This document shows positions 1 through 6,624 of a stretch of 9,425 bases of DNA, one piece after another. The position numbers were made by a program, and so were the translations under genes. This stretch comes from Euryarchaeota archaeon UBA10 (GTDB lineage Archaea > Thermoplasmatota > Poseidoniia > Poseidoniales > Poseidoniaceae): positions 1 through 9,425 of the forward strand of contig DAGO01000057.1 of NCBI GenBank assembly GCA_002498185.1, read 5' to 3'. The notes below the pieces were generated by a model. That model was not told the DNA's origin. It did no database searches and saw nothing but the letters and a program-made list of their open reading frames with translations. Position 1 is the stretch's first letter. Each line of letters begins with the position of its first letter.

Positions 1-272
1 CGTTTGAAACTCGTTGAGATGTGATGAGTACCCGAAAGCAATCGCATGAATTCACCATCTAATGAGTTTGATTTCATTGAATCCCTTGCACGATTTCGCA
101 TCAATACGTCATGTGCAACCCATCCATGAATGTCGCTTGCAAGACTGTAGCCACTAATCAAAGCCCAATTTTCAGAATCTCTATTCTCGATCCATGACAT
201 GACAAGAGACCTAGGGTCATCACAGGGAGAGCCCAAGGAAACTCTGCGGCATGGGAAAATAGGTGCGGTCAC
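1..272 (-). CDS. cgi121: KEOPS complex subunit Cgi121-like protein, N-terminal part (runs off the left edge)
   Basis: An open minus-strand frame of about 90 codons runs from just after the helicase stop to base 1 without a stop. In KEOPS, Cgi121 helps the Kae1-Bud32 complex make the t6A modification of tRNA. Visible support: an N-terminal stretch reading FPCRRVSL, like the human homologue TPRKB (FPECRVTL), then a segment containing ASDIHGWVAHDVLM, then EFMRLLSGTHHISTSFK. That last segment matches the family pattern of a hydrophobic helix, a small-residue/Gly turn, and an 'I..A.K'-like helix. Start choice is uncertain: the frame has no ATG until position 200, but the FPCRRVSL stretch lies upstream of that, so GTG at 272 is preferred. 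It lies 24 bases after the helicase stop. Adjacency to Hel308 is a neighbourhood I recall from other Euryarchaeota. The match is by eye from memory; family assignment is probable, not certain. Confidence 0.68.
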   Translation of the reverse strand, partial: MTAPIFPCRRVSLGSPCDDPRSLVMSWIENRDSENWALISGYSLASDIHGWVAHDVLMRNRARDSMKSNSLDGEFMRLLSGTHHISTSFK

Positions 273-296
273 AATTGCCGCAAAGCGTCCATGATT

Positions 297-2807
297 TCAA
301 TCCTGACGCTCGCCAGGAAGCGGTTCATCATCGCTTCTAGGAGGTTTTTTTGCCTCTTTGGTGGATATCACTCTCACGGATTCTAATATTCTATCAACTA
401 AAATTGGTCCCCATCCGCGTTTTGATTTTAGCTTATCAAGTTCAGAATTACTCATCGCCAGCAAATCAGCAGGCGTTCTAACTCCCATTTCTGATAGCGT
501 TCTTGCTCTATTTCTTCCGATATTCCTGACTTGGACTAACTGCAACAAGTCTTCCTTACAACCCGCTCTAACTCTTGCTCTAGTAAGTTCTAGCATTCCG
601 GCTAATTCTGCAACATACCCTAGATGCTCTTCGGCAAACACATCATCTCGAAGCAAAACCTCTCTAGCTGCTAACAATAACCAAGCCATCAAATCGGTGC
701 GCGTGTAGACGTCTCCTGGAGTAACGCCCAACTCTTTTTCTATATCTCTGAGGTCTCTCTCTTCATACCAAAATTCGGTACACCAAGCGCTTTTCACCAA
801 ACCCATTGCCCTCTCATCAATAGGGCTTTCAATCAACAATTGATCTTCAACTAGTGCAGATTTTTGCCTTAACTTGCTTCCAAAATCTAATTCACTAGAT
901 TTTGGCCATAAAGATATGAAATCAGGTGTTGCCGCTACTAAATGACACAGGCTAAAACTTGTCACAGGCAGACTGTTTCTGACAATGCGCCTCACCGCTC
1001 TCCTCAAACCATCTAACAAAATATCTGCTGAAAGTGGGTCGATGTACAACTGTGCGACCCTTTCACCCATTGGGGTAGCCTCGTACTCATTGTCCAACGC
1101 CTCTGTGTCGAAAGATTGAGAATTACCAATGCTGATACTTGAAGCTCTTTGGAACCCAAATGTTGCTTCAGTTGGTTCTCTTGAGTTAGATTTGGAGAAA
1201 CTTACACCCGATGCGGACTGAGCCGCATCGACCCAAGAAGGCGTTTCATCATCCCAATTCTCTTCGATGCTGCCCACATTTGTTCTACGCACAAATCGCT
1301 TATCTACAAGCCATTTGAGCATGGAGTCTATGTTTTCTTGAAGATAAGAATTGGTTTGTGAGTGGCCAAGATAAGTTCTAGAAAAGAAATCTCCAATCTT
1401 CTTTCTCGTGTTGAGGCCTCCTGTAGCGATTGATGAAAGTAAATGGAACCTCATCGCCGGTTCTGCTGCCAATTTCGACGAAATATCCTCAACAGGGCCG
1501 TGAATATATCTGTCTGCGATATCATCTGCAACTTGCCTAGGGTCACCTCCTTTGCAAGCAAGCCATGCTTCGCCAACAGGGTCGTACCTTGGCCGTCCTG
1601 CTCTTCCAAGCATCTGTCTGACTTCCATAACTGGAAGAAGCCTGCTCATGCCATCTTCAAAGCGCTTCAAGTCACGAATTAGTACTCTTCTTGCAGGCAA
1701 ATTAACCCCTGCTGCTAGAGTAGGAGTTGCACACAAGCAGTACAGAATACGATTTTTGAACGCGTTCTCAATTTCATTTCTTTGAGTATGTCTTAATCCT
1801 GCATGGTGAAATGCTACTCCGCCCTTGACGCATTCCGCAAGAGTATCACCCATGGCAGAATTTGAACTTCTGGAAAGTCTCTCAGACAATTCATTGAGTG
1901 CCGGTAACACCTCTGGATTATTTTTAGACAGATACTTGCGCATCCTTTGGCCTAATTTTTTGGCTTCTGATTGTGCAGAACGACGTGCTGCTACAAAAAC
2001 AAGTAATTGGCCCTCTTGCTCGTAAACGTCGTTTAGGGCGGCCCAAGCAACATGACTTTTCGGGCCTTCTAATGTCCGAGGGGGACCGAGGTCGCTTGCT
2101 GTACTCAATTCGCTTTTTTGTATGGCTCTCGGTTCTAGGTCGAGTTCTGCAAGAGTCGCATACTCCAAACTAACTGGCCTCCATTGCGATACAATTAGAT
2201 CGCTTTCTAGCCAATCAGCCAAGTCTTGTGAATTGCCAACTGTGGCAGATAAAGTAATGATTTGCGCTTCTGGAAGCAAGTGCCTGATTCTTGCCAAATT
2301 TATTTCCATTGTAGGCCCCCTATGACTGTCATTCACCAGATGGAACTCATCGGCAACAACCACTGAGACTCTTCTAAGCACCTCTGACTTAGACCTCATA
2401 AGCGAATCTAATTTTTCACTGGTGCAAACTAAAATGTCGCAATCATCGATTTGTTTAGCTTCATTTGGAGCATCTCCGATTCCAAGACCAATTTTCAAGC
2501 CAAGACTTCCACCTAGCTGTTTGAGTTCCTCAAGTTTCTCTGAAGCCAAAGCTTTCAAAGGAACAATGTAGATGCCTCTCGAACCAACATTTTTTGTCAT
2601 GATTTGATTTACTAAACCCATGAAAGCAACCAAACTCTTGCCGCTTGCAGTAGGAATGCAAAGCATAGTGTTTCGGCCTGCTAGAATAGAGGGCATTGCC
2701 TCTGCTTGAGGCGGGTGAAGCGTCTTTATGCCCCAGTCATTTTCGACAAATTGTACGAAATCTTCTGGCAAACCGAGTCTAGAGACTGCGCGCTCCGGTT
2801 CACCCAT
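297..2807 (-). CDS. hel308: Hel308-family superfamily 2 DNA helicase
   Basis: ATP-dependent 3'-5' DNA helicase of the archaeal Hel308/Hjm family, which acts at stalled or damaged replication forks. Motifs in order (836 residues): Q-motif-like PPQAEAM at 32-38; Walker A PTASGKS 52-58; IVPLKALA 81-88; DEFH 153-156 (motif II, where Hel308 proteins usually have DEIH); LSAT 187-190; LVFVAARRSA 269-278; AFHHAGL 332-338; ATPTLAAGVN 360-369; QMLGRAGRPR 398-407 (motif VI). A winged-helix region follows (about 440-590), then the ratchet helices. A C-terminal helix-hairpin-helix domain carries RNIGRNRARTL at 761-771, the RAR-type motif of Hel308 domain 5. At 836 residues it is longer than the usual 700-750; the excess is mostly a Ser- and acid-rich insertion at about 510-572. 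The extreme C-terminus (DDEPLPGERQD) lacks an obvious PCNA-binding peptide. The start at ATG 2807 places PPQ at a distance similar to Pyrococcus Hjm. Cgi121 lies directly downstream. Confidence 0.96.
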   Translation of the reverse strand: MGEPERAVSRLGLPEDFVQFVENDWGIKTLHPPQAEAMPSILAGRNTMLCIPTASGKSLVAFMGLVNQIMTKNVGSRGIYIVPLKALASEKLEELKQLGGSLGLKIGLGIGDAPNEAKQIDDCDILVCTSEKLDSLMRSKSEVLRRVSVVVADEFHLVNDSHRGPTMEINLARIRHLLPEAQIITLSATVGNSQDLADWLESDLIVSQWRPVSLEYATLAELDLEPRAIQKSELSTASDLGPPRTLEGPKSHVAWAALNDVYEQEGQLLVFVAARRSAQSEAKKLGQRMRKYLSKNNPEVLPALNELSERLSRSSNSAMGDTLAECVKGGVAFHHAGLRHTQRNEIENAFKNRILYCLCATPTLAAGVNLPARRVLIRDLKRFEDGMSRLLPVMEVRQMLGRAGRPRYDPVGEAWLACKGGDPRQVADDIADRYIHGPVEDISSKLAAEPAMRFHLLSSIATGGLNTRKKIGDFFSRTYLGHSQTNSYLQENIDSMLKWLVDKRFVRRTNVGSIEENWDDETPSWVDAAQSASGVSFSKSNSREPTEATFGFQRASSISIGNSQSFDTEALDNEYEATPMGERVAQLYIDPLSADILLDGLRRAVRRIVRNSLPVTSFSLCHLVAATPDFISLWPKSSELDFGSKLRQKSALVEDQLLIESPIDERAMGLVKSAWCTEFWYEERDLRDIEKELGVTPGDVYTRTDLMAWLLLAAREVLLRDDVFAEEHLGYVAELAGMLELTRARVRAGCKEDLLQLVQVRNIGRNRARTLSEMGVRTPADLLAMSNSELDKLKSKRGWGPILVDRILESVRVISTKEAKKPPRSDDEPLPGERQD

Positions 2808-2861
2808 GATGCATTTTAACGGTCAATAGTCCAAAAGGTAACCGCTTGAAGAGCCGACACC

Positions 2862-2879
2862 CTCAAGTCCTATCTTGAG
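2862..2879. promoter_or_regulatory. Small inverted repeat in the Hel308/TerB-like divergent gap
   Basis: A perfect 6-base inverted repeat (CTCAAG, six-base spacer TCCTAT, CTTGAG) ends 12 bases before the ATG of the rightward membrane-protein gene. It sits inside the 84-base gap (2808-2891) that must hold the promoters of both divergent genes. It could be an operator or a short RNA hairpin, but the stem is short enough to arise by chance. I see no convincing TATA box at leaderless spacing for either gene: CTTTTGG on the minus strand about 27 bases before the helicase ATG is only a weak candidate. No Shine-Dalgarno sequence precedes ATG 2892. Confidence 0.25.
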
Positions 2880-2891
2880 CGTGCGTGTAAC

Positions 2892-3533
2892 ATGAGCAGT
2901 GACGATGCAATGGTCGATGAGCGACTTTCTGTGTTTGATGATGAGCCTGATTTGAATGACTGGTTCGAAGTCATTTGTGGTTCTCTAATGGCGGTTATCG
3001 GAATATTCCAACTAATTTCTCCAGGCAATCTTGTTGACCCAGATGTTATGCGTTGGTTCGCTGCTGCTGTAAGTGTTTCAGGTCTAGTTTGGGCCGCTCA
3101 TGGATTAAAGGATATGGCGATAAAAGAAGTCAGAAAATCAATCGTAATTTTAGAAATGGGTTCCAAGCAAGGAAGCGTCGATTATGGATTAATTCGTGAC
3201 GTCATCCTAAACCCAGATGCATACGCAGACTTCTTGGTCAAAGAGTATGAAAATGCGTATGCTGATGGCGTAATAACCGATAAGGAACTTGAGGAGTTAA
3301 AGGCCATTCAATCCGCATTAGGGATCAGTGACGAAGATGCTGCCAAGATGGCTGTCAGAAGTGCAATCAAATCTGCACTAGCAGATGGAAAGGTCACCGA
3401 TGAAGAAAGAGAGATGATTGAAAGTGCATCTAAGGGACTTTCGAAGGCAAAGAAAACAAAACTCACAGAAGCGCTAGATAGCGGAGAAATCAGCGATGAA
3501 GTGGAAAAGATTCTACAATCACTTGAAGATTAA
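2892..3533 (+). CDS. Two-helix membrane protein with triple TerB/EF-hand-like repeat
   Basis: A 213-residue protein of unknown function. An acidic N-terminus (about 1-25) precedes two hydrophobic segments, about 26-44 and 53-71, forming a likely membrane hairpin with a short loop containing SPGNLVDPD. The soluble C-terminal part, mostly helical by composition, repeats one pattern three times: AYADGVITDKELEEL at 122-136, ALADGKVTDEEREMI at 162-176 and a degenerate ALDSGEISDEVEKIL at 194-208. The ADGxxTDEE pattern is typical of TerB-like (tellurite-resistance TerB) helical domains. It also resembles half of an EF-hand loop (D, G, I/V and E at positions 5, 6, 8 and 12), but the first acidic ligands are not conserved, so calcium binding is doubtful. 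The start at ATG 2892 is the first in frame. The gene diverges from Hel308 and its TAA stop overlaps the stop of the convergent membrane-protein gene. TerB relationship is moderate; function is not inferable. Confidence 0.88.
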   Translation: MSSDDAMVDERLSVFDDEPDLNDWFEVICGSLMAVIGIFQLISPGNLVDPDVMRWFAAAVSVSGLVWAAHGLKDMAIKEVRKSIVILEMGSKQGSVDYGLIRDVILNPDAYADFLVKEYENAYADGVITDKELEELKAIQSALGISDEDAAKMAVRSAIKSALADGKVTDEEREMIESASKGLSKAKKTKLTEALDSGEISDEVEKILQSLED

Positions 3534-5548
3534 TTCCAAATATTTTCAGCAGCGAACTGCTGTAGAATTTGCTTTGCTTTAGCACGTCTTCGGTTTTCTA
3601 TGGTGAAACCTATGACAACAAGAGTAATTCCAGCAATGACCCATAGGTATTGAGATTCCAATAAGGGTGATGCAGGTTGAACTGATTCGCTTGCATACAT
3701 GAGGTTGTGATCCATTTCTGTGTCTATTTGAACCCTAAATTCCAAGTCATCTTTAACTCCATCCAACATAGTAATTGATATTAGATTTGGATACAAATTC
3801 TCTTGCATCAGCCTCCATCTTCCTTCAGGCACATCAATCGGTCTAGTCCCCCACGTAGGGTCCTTGACAAGACCTAAGCTACCCGAACTAACCATTTCCG
3901 TTTCGAAATGAATCACATTTGAATTTGGAATCTCATCAACTACTAGCAAAGCCTCTAGCATCAATAAATCGAGCATTAGAGTTCTTGCTGCTAATAGTAT
4001 GAATGACCTTGAATGCGAATCGAGTAAATCATCTACTGGATTAACTGCAGATTTTTCTGCTACCTTATTGAAAATTAGTGCTTCAAAATCAAGTTCGTAA
4101 AATTCGGGAATATGTAATTGCCATCTACCATCATCAAGTGGCCATGCTGAGTCTGCAATCAATCGGACCGATAGGGTCTCGCCGTCTAGCATACCGAAGG
4201 TGGCTCCAACATGTAATGCACGGGATGAAGCTGGAGTATTTGGATGGGATGCGTGCCATAGCTGATCTAATCTTGAATCAATCAATTCGTCCAGGCTATC
4301 ATCTTCACTAGACTGCATTTCTCCACCAATCGCCCAGAGAGGAGAAATTACTCCTCCAAGAATTAGAATCAACACGCCAGGAACAAAAACGCCATACCGA
4401 ACAGTTTTCGAAGTTGTATCATTTCTAAATTCAATAATTAATCCTACTAAAATCGCTAGCGAGAGAATTAATGCCATCAAGTCAGAGGTCGCACTCAATT
4501 CTTCTGACCCATAACTTTCAGCCTTCATTCCATACCCTTGCCACTGCCAAGCAGAATAGTCAAACTCTTCGGGAGATGTAGGACCAATCCCCTCGAATGC
4601 TATCAATCCAGCCCATTGATATGGCTGGAATGCGTTTAGTCGCCCTCCGATGCAGAAATCGTATTCGCCAACAGGTAGTGCACGCCACTGCCAAGTCATC
4701 TTAGTAGCACCATTTGTAACTTCAGTTTCTAAATCTGGAATCGGTGCCATTTTGTTATCTGGCATAATTAAATCTGGCCTGCCATGTGTTTGCTCAATTT
4801 CTGATGGAACCTCTTCCCATTCGATTGTGATTCGTAAAATCTCGTGATTGTCAAGGTCAAAAGTCCAGCAATCCCAATCGTCTTCTACCAAAGCTCCGTA
4901 ATGTATTGTTTCCAAATCAGTCATTCTCGGAGAAGAATATGATGATGGTTCGTCTACATCCCTAGAATCTACATCCTCGGACCAAATTATGTCCAACAAC
5001 ATGTATGATGCGCCTCTGAGGTTAAGCTGCCAGGTGCCAGGCCTCTCCACTTCGAATTGTAGCAGGATTCTGATCTCTTCTTCTGGCCAAAGTAATCTAT
5101 CACCGCCGTGATTTAGCGGTTCATTTTCAACTGCATAAGGTCCCTGGACTCCGTCCACAGGATTTGTGTCGCCTTCAAATTCGATAACAGTTGTAGATTG
5201 TGCGATTATTATTGTGACTTGCAAATCTGGTCTCGATAATCCAATTACATCATCCTGGTACTTCAAATCAATTTTCAATTCTTCAATTTCATCAGGGATT
5301 AGCGCAATTTCGCTTTGCTGAGGAGTCATTGGCAATTCTATGAAAATCGTTTCAGGAGATAGTGGTGAAGCAGAGTTTACTGTTCCTCCGACGCTTGCTT
5401 CGCCTGTATGAAACTCGGTCAATGTACAATCATTGACATCGTTGCAAGAGAACCACAACTCACCACCTCCTTCCTCAGAGTCAATGGCTGCTTTAGCAAG
5501 GGGTGAAAAAATGACACAGAGCAACAATATTGCAACCACTCTGCGCAT
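3530..5548 (-). CDS. Large secreted/membrane-anchored protein of unknown function, with PPC-like domain
   Basis: A 672-residue protein I do not recognise as a named family. Residues 1-20 (MRRVVAILLLCVIFSPLAKA) form a typical cleavable signal peptide. Residues 21-356 would be an extracellular, beta-rich acidic region, with a close Cys pair at C35 and C41. Residues about 222-302 (DDWDCWTFDL, then PDLIMP, then GEYDFCIGG) resemble pre-peptidase C-terminal (PPC)-like beta-sandwich domains, with C227 and C299 as a possible disulfide. Two membrane helices follow (about 357-374 and 384-408) around a short basic loop. A second extracellular region spans 409-632, a third helix covers about 633-650, and the tail carries ENRRRAKAK. 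Charge distribution fits N-out with loop and tail inside. Aromatic motifs WQLNL (173-177), WQLHI (476-480) and WRLMQ (578-582) may mark repeated folds. It follows SprT by 25 bases. Start ATG 5548 is fixed by the signal peptide. Confidence 0.9.
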   Translation of the reverse strand: MRRVVAILLLCVIFSPLAKAAIDSEEGGGELWFSCNDVNDCTLTEFHTGEASVGGTVNSASPLSPETIFIELPMTPQQSEIALIPDEIEELKIDLKYQDDVIGLSRPDLQVTIIIAQSTTVIEFEGDTNPVDGVQGPYAVENEPLNHGGDRLLWPEEEIRILLQFEVERPGTWQLNLRGASYMLLDIIWSEDVDSRDVDEPSSYSSPRMTDLETIHYGALVEDDWDCWTFDLDNHEILRITIEWEEVPSEIEQTHGRPDLIMPDNKMAPIPDLETEVTNGATKMTWQWRALPVGEYDFCIGGRLNAFQPYQWAGLIAFEGIGPTSPEEFDYSAWQWQGYGMKAESYGSEELSATSDLMALILSLAILVGLIIEFRNDTTSKTVRYGVFVPGVLILILGGVISPLWAIGGEMQSSEDDSLDELIDSRLDQLWHASHPNTPASSRALHVGATFGMLDGETLSVRLIADSAWPLDDGRWQLHIPEFYELDFEALIFNKVAEKSAVNPVDDLLDSHSRSFILLAARTLMLDLLMLEALLVVDEIPNSNVIHFETEMVSSGSLGLVKDPTWGTRPIDVPEGRWRLMQENLYPNLISITMLDGVKDDLEFRVQIDTEMDHNLMYASESVQPASPLLESQYLWVIAGITLVVIGFTIENRRRAKAKQILQQFAAENIWN

Positions 5549-5573
5549 ATCTTGCTGTAGTGTTCAGTACTAA

Positions 5574-6113
5574 TCACTGTGACGGATTATTGGGTACATC
5601 TTTCAGGACCGTTTTGCAAGTACGGCAAAGATAGCGCCCCTTACCTGGTTTTTGCCGGGGATATTCCTTATCACAATCGGCACAGACCCATAACCAAGTG
5701 GCCTTTTCCCTACGCAATGTTTCAGTAAAACGTGACCCCATTTTTGACGACTCCTGACTAGGCCAGAGAGCCTCCAATGAGCGGAATGTAGAGTCGTGTG
5801 CTGTGTATCCTAGAGCATGCACAAATTCATGGTGAAGGACCCAAGCAGCATAAGGCATCCATTCATCTGATAATAAGCGAGGATGTAAATCGATAACCTC
5901 CACTTGTTCTGGACTCGTAGGTTTGCGAACTCCCCTCTTCCATCTGGTAACTCCATGCCTTTGGGTTGCATTTTTTCTCAGAACACCTAAATCGACCTCA
6001 AGCAGTTTAGTAAGTTGCTGCTCACTCCATACTTCCATCGCCATCATTACCTCGATGACAAAATCTCGCAAGTTAGCTAATTCTTCTGTTTGAACTTTTG
6101 ATGGCTTTACCAT
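5574..6113 (-). CDS. SprT-like zinc metalloprotease with C-terminal zinc ribbon
   Basis: A 179-residue SprT-family (Spartan-like core) protein, probably cytoplasmic. The zincin motif HHEFVHALG at 94-102 gives ligands H95 and H99 with catalytic E96. H106 in the following AHDSTF fits the third ligand of the SprT pattern (HE..H......H). The C-terminus holds a four-cysteine zinc ribbon, C144-x2-C147 and C163-x2-C166. Eukaryotic Spartan relatives cut DNA-protein crosslinks; bacterial SprT function is poorly known, so only the metalloprotease fold is asserted here. The basic segment at 58-64 (WKRGVRK) could contact nucleic acid, which is an inference. The length is typical for SprT. The ATG directly abuts the stop of the upstream thioesterase gene (TAA then ATG), implying one transcript and probable translational coupling. 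The membrane-protein gene begins 25 bases after its stop. Confidence 0.93.
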   Translation of the reverse strand: MVKPSKVQTEELANLRDFVIEVMMAMEVWSEQQLTKLLEVDLGVLRKNATQRHGVTRWKRGVRKPTSPEQVEVIDLHPRLLSDEWMPYAAWVLHHEFVHALGYTAHDSTFRSLEALWPSQESSKMGSRFTETLRREKATWLWVCADCDKEYPRQKPGKGRYLCRTCKTVLKDVPNNPSQ

Positions 6114-6578
6114 TTACGACCACCGATGATAAGCAGGATGGCCTTCTTTTACGGCTACGAATAATCCCTTTCCAGTAGCACATACTTTGCCCTCTGCAGT
6201 CAAAGTCATCTTGATGCTTGCTCTGTCATCTTGTAAATCTTCAACTTCAGCTAACACATGTAACTCAACACCAGCAGGTGTTGGTCTTCTCAATGATATC
6301 GAATAAGTTGCGGTAACTGTACAAGGAGGTTCTTCTAATCCTGAAGCATCCATTAGCGCTATTGCAGCAGCCCAATTACCATGACAATCAAGAAGACTTC
6401 CGATAATCCCGCCATTGATCATTCCAGGAAATGCTTGATGCTCTTCAGATGGAGTAAACCTCATTTCTAGACCTTTTTCACACCTGTGTGAATCGATTTG
6501 TAAGCCCTTTTCATTTGCTGGGCCACAACCAAAGCAAATCGAATTGGGAGCATATTGTCTCTGAACTCCGTGTCCCAT
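6114..6578 (-). CDS. Hotdog-fold thioesterase (PaaI/4HBT superfamily)
   Basis: A 154-residue single-domain hotdog protein that probably hydrolyses acyl-CoA thioesters in the cytoplasm; the acyl group cannot be told from sequence. The N-terminal CFGCGPANEKGLQI (15-28) is the typical opening of this PaaI-like subgroup. The hotdog core helix reads NGGIIGSLLDCHGNWAA (55-71), with the NGG loop and D64 in the usual catalytic/CoA-binding region. The following strands TATYSISLRRPTPAG (89-103) and KVCATGKGLFV (131-141) fit the rest of the fold. It is the first gene of a minus-strand unit with SprT and the large membrane protein. Start ATG 6578 is preferred because CFGCG then lies at the usual 15 residues. 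No Shine-Dalgarno precedes it, and a TATA-like element lies about 29 bases upstream, as expected for a leaderless or near-leaderless message. Confidence 0.93.
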   Translation of the reverse strand: MGHGVQRQYAPNSICFGCGPANEKGLQIDSHRCEKGLEMRFTPSEEHQAFPGMINGGIIGSLLDCHGNWAAAIALMDASGLEEPPCTVTATYSISLRRPTPAGVELHVLAEVEDLQDDRASIKMTLTAEGKVCATGKGLFVAVKEGHPAYHRWS

Positions 6579-6585
6579 AGGACCC

Positions 6586-6610
6586 TACAAATCGAGGGGG
6601 TTGATTTGTA
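6586..6610. promoter_or_regulatory. Near-perfect 25-base palindrome, candidate operator of the divergent promoter
   Basis: The arms TACAAATC (6586-6593) and GATTTGTA (6603-6610) are perfect 8-base inverted repeats. One step inward is a G/T mismatch, then an A-T pair, leaving a central GGGGG, so 9 of 10 arm positions pair. It begins 8 bases upstream of the thioesterase ATG on the minus strand and ends 42 bases before the AstE-like ATG. Its right arm overlaps the TATA-like element proposed for the thioesterase unit. Both position and symmetry fit a binding site for a dimeric transcription regulator that could block that promoter. As RNA it could also fold, but a G-rich loop in a gap between divergent starts argues more for a DNA site. 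Confidence 0.5.
6604..6610 (-). promoter_or_regulatory. Candidate TATA box of the thioesterase-SprT-membrane protein unit
   Basis: Read on the minus strand, this is TACAAAT in an A/T-rich context (AATACAAATC). It is centred about 29 bases before the thioesterase ATG, a suitable distance for an archaeal TATA box driving a message with little or no leader. It coincides with one arm of the palindrome, so the match to a TATA element may be secondary to an operator role. Confidence 0.35.
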
Positions 6611-6624
6611 TTCGCATGCATCAA

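Noticed and set aside
269..292. Eight-codon frame from ATG 292 as a gene of its own
   Set aside because: It is too short to support by itself; kept only as a possible coupling element for the Cgi121-like start.
358..708. Plus-strand open frame of 116 codons antisense to the Hel308 C-terminus
   Set aside because: It lies fully within the helicase, whose helix-hairpin-helix motifs are clear; the translation shows no recognisable domain.
1443..2325. Several short plus-strand frames antisense to the helicase core
   Set aside because: They overlap each other and conserved helicase motifs and have no start signals; they are shadows of the real gene.
3255..3400. True calcium-binding EF-hands in the small membrane protein
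   Set aside because: Loop positions 1 and 3 are Asn/Ser and Tyr/Leu rather than acidic residues, so a TerB-like helical repeat is a better reading.
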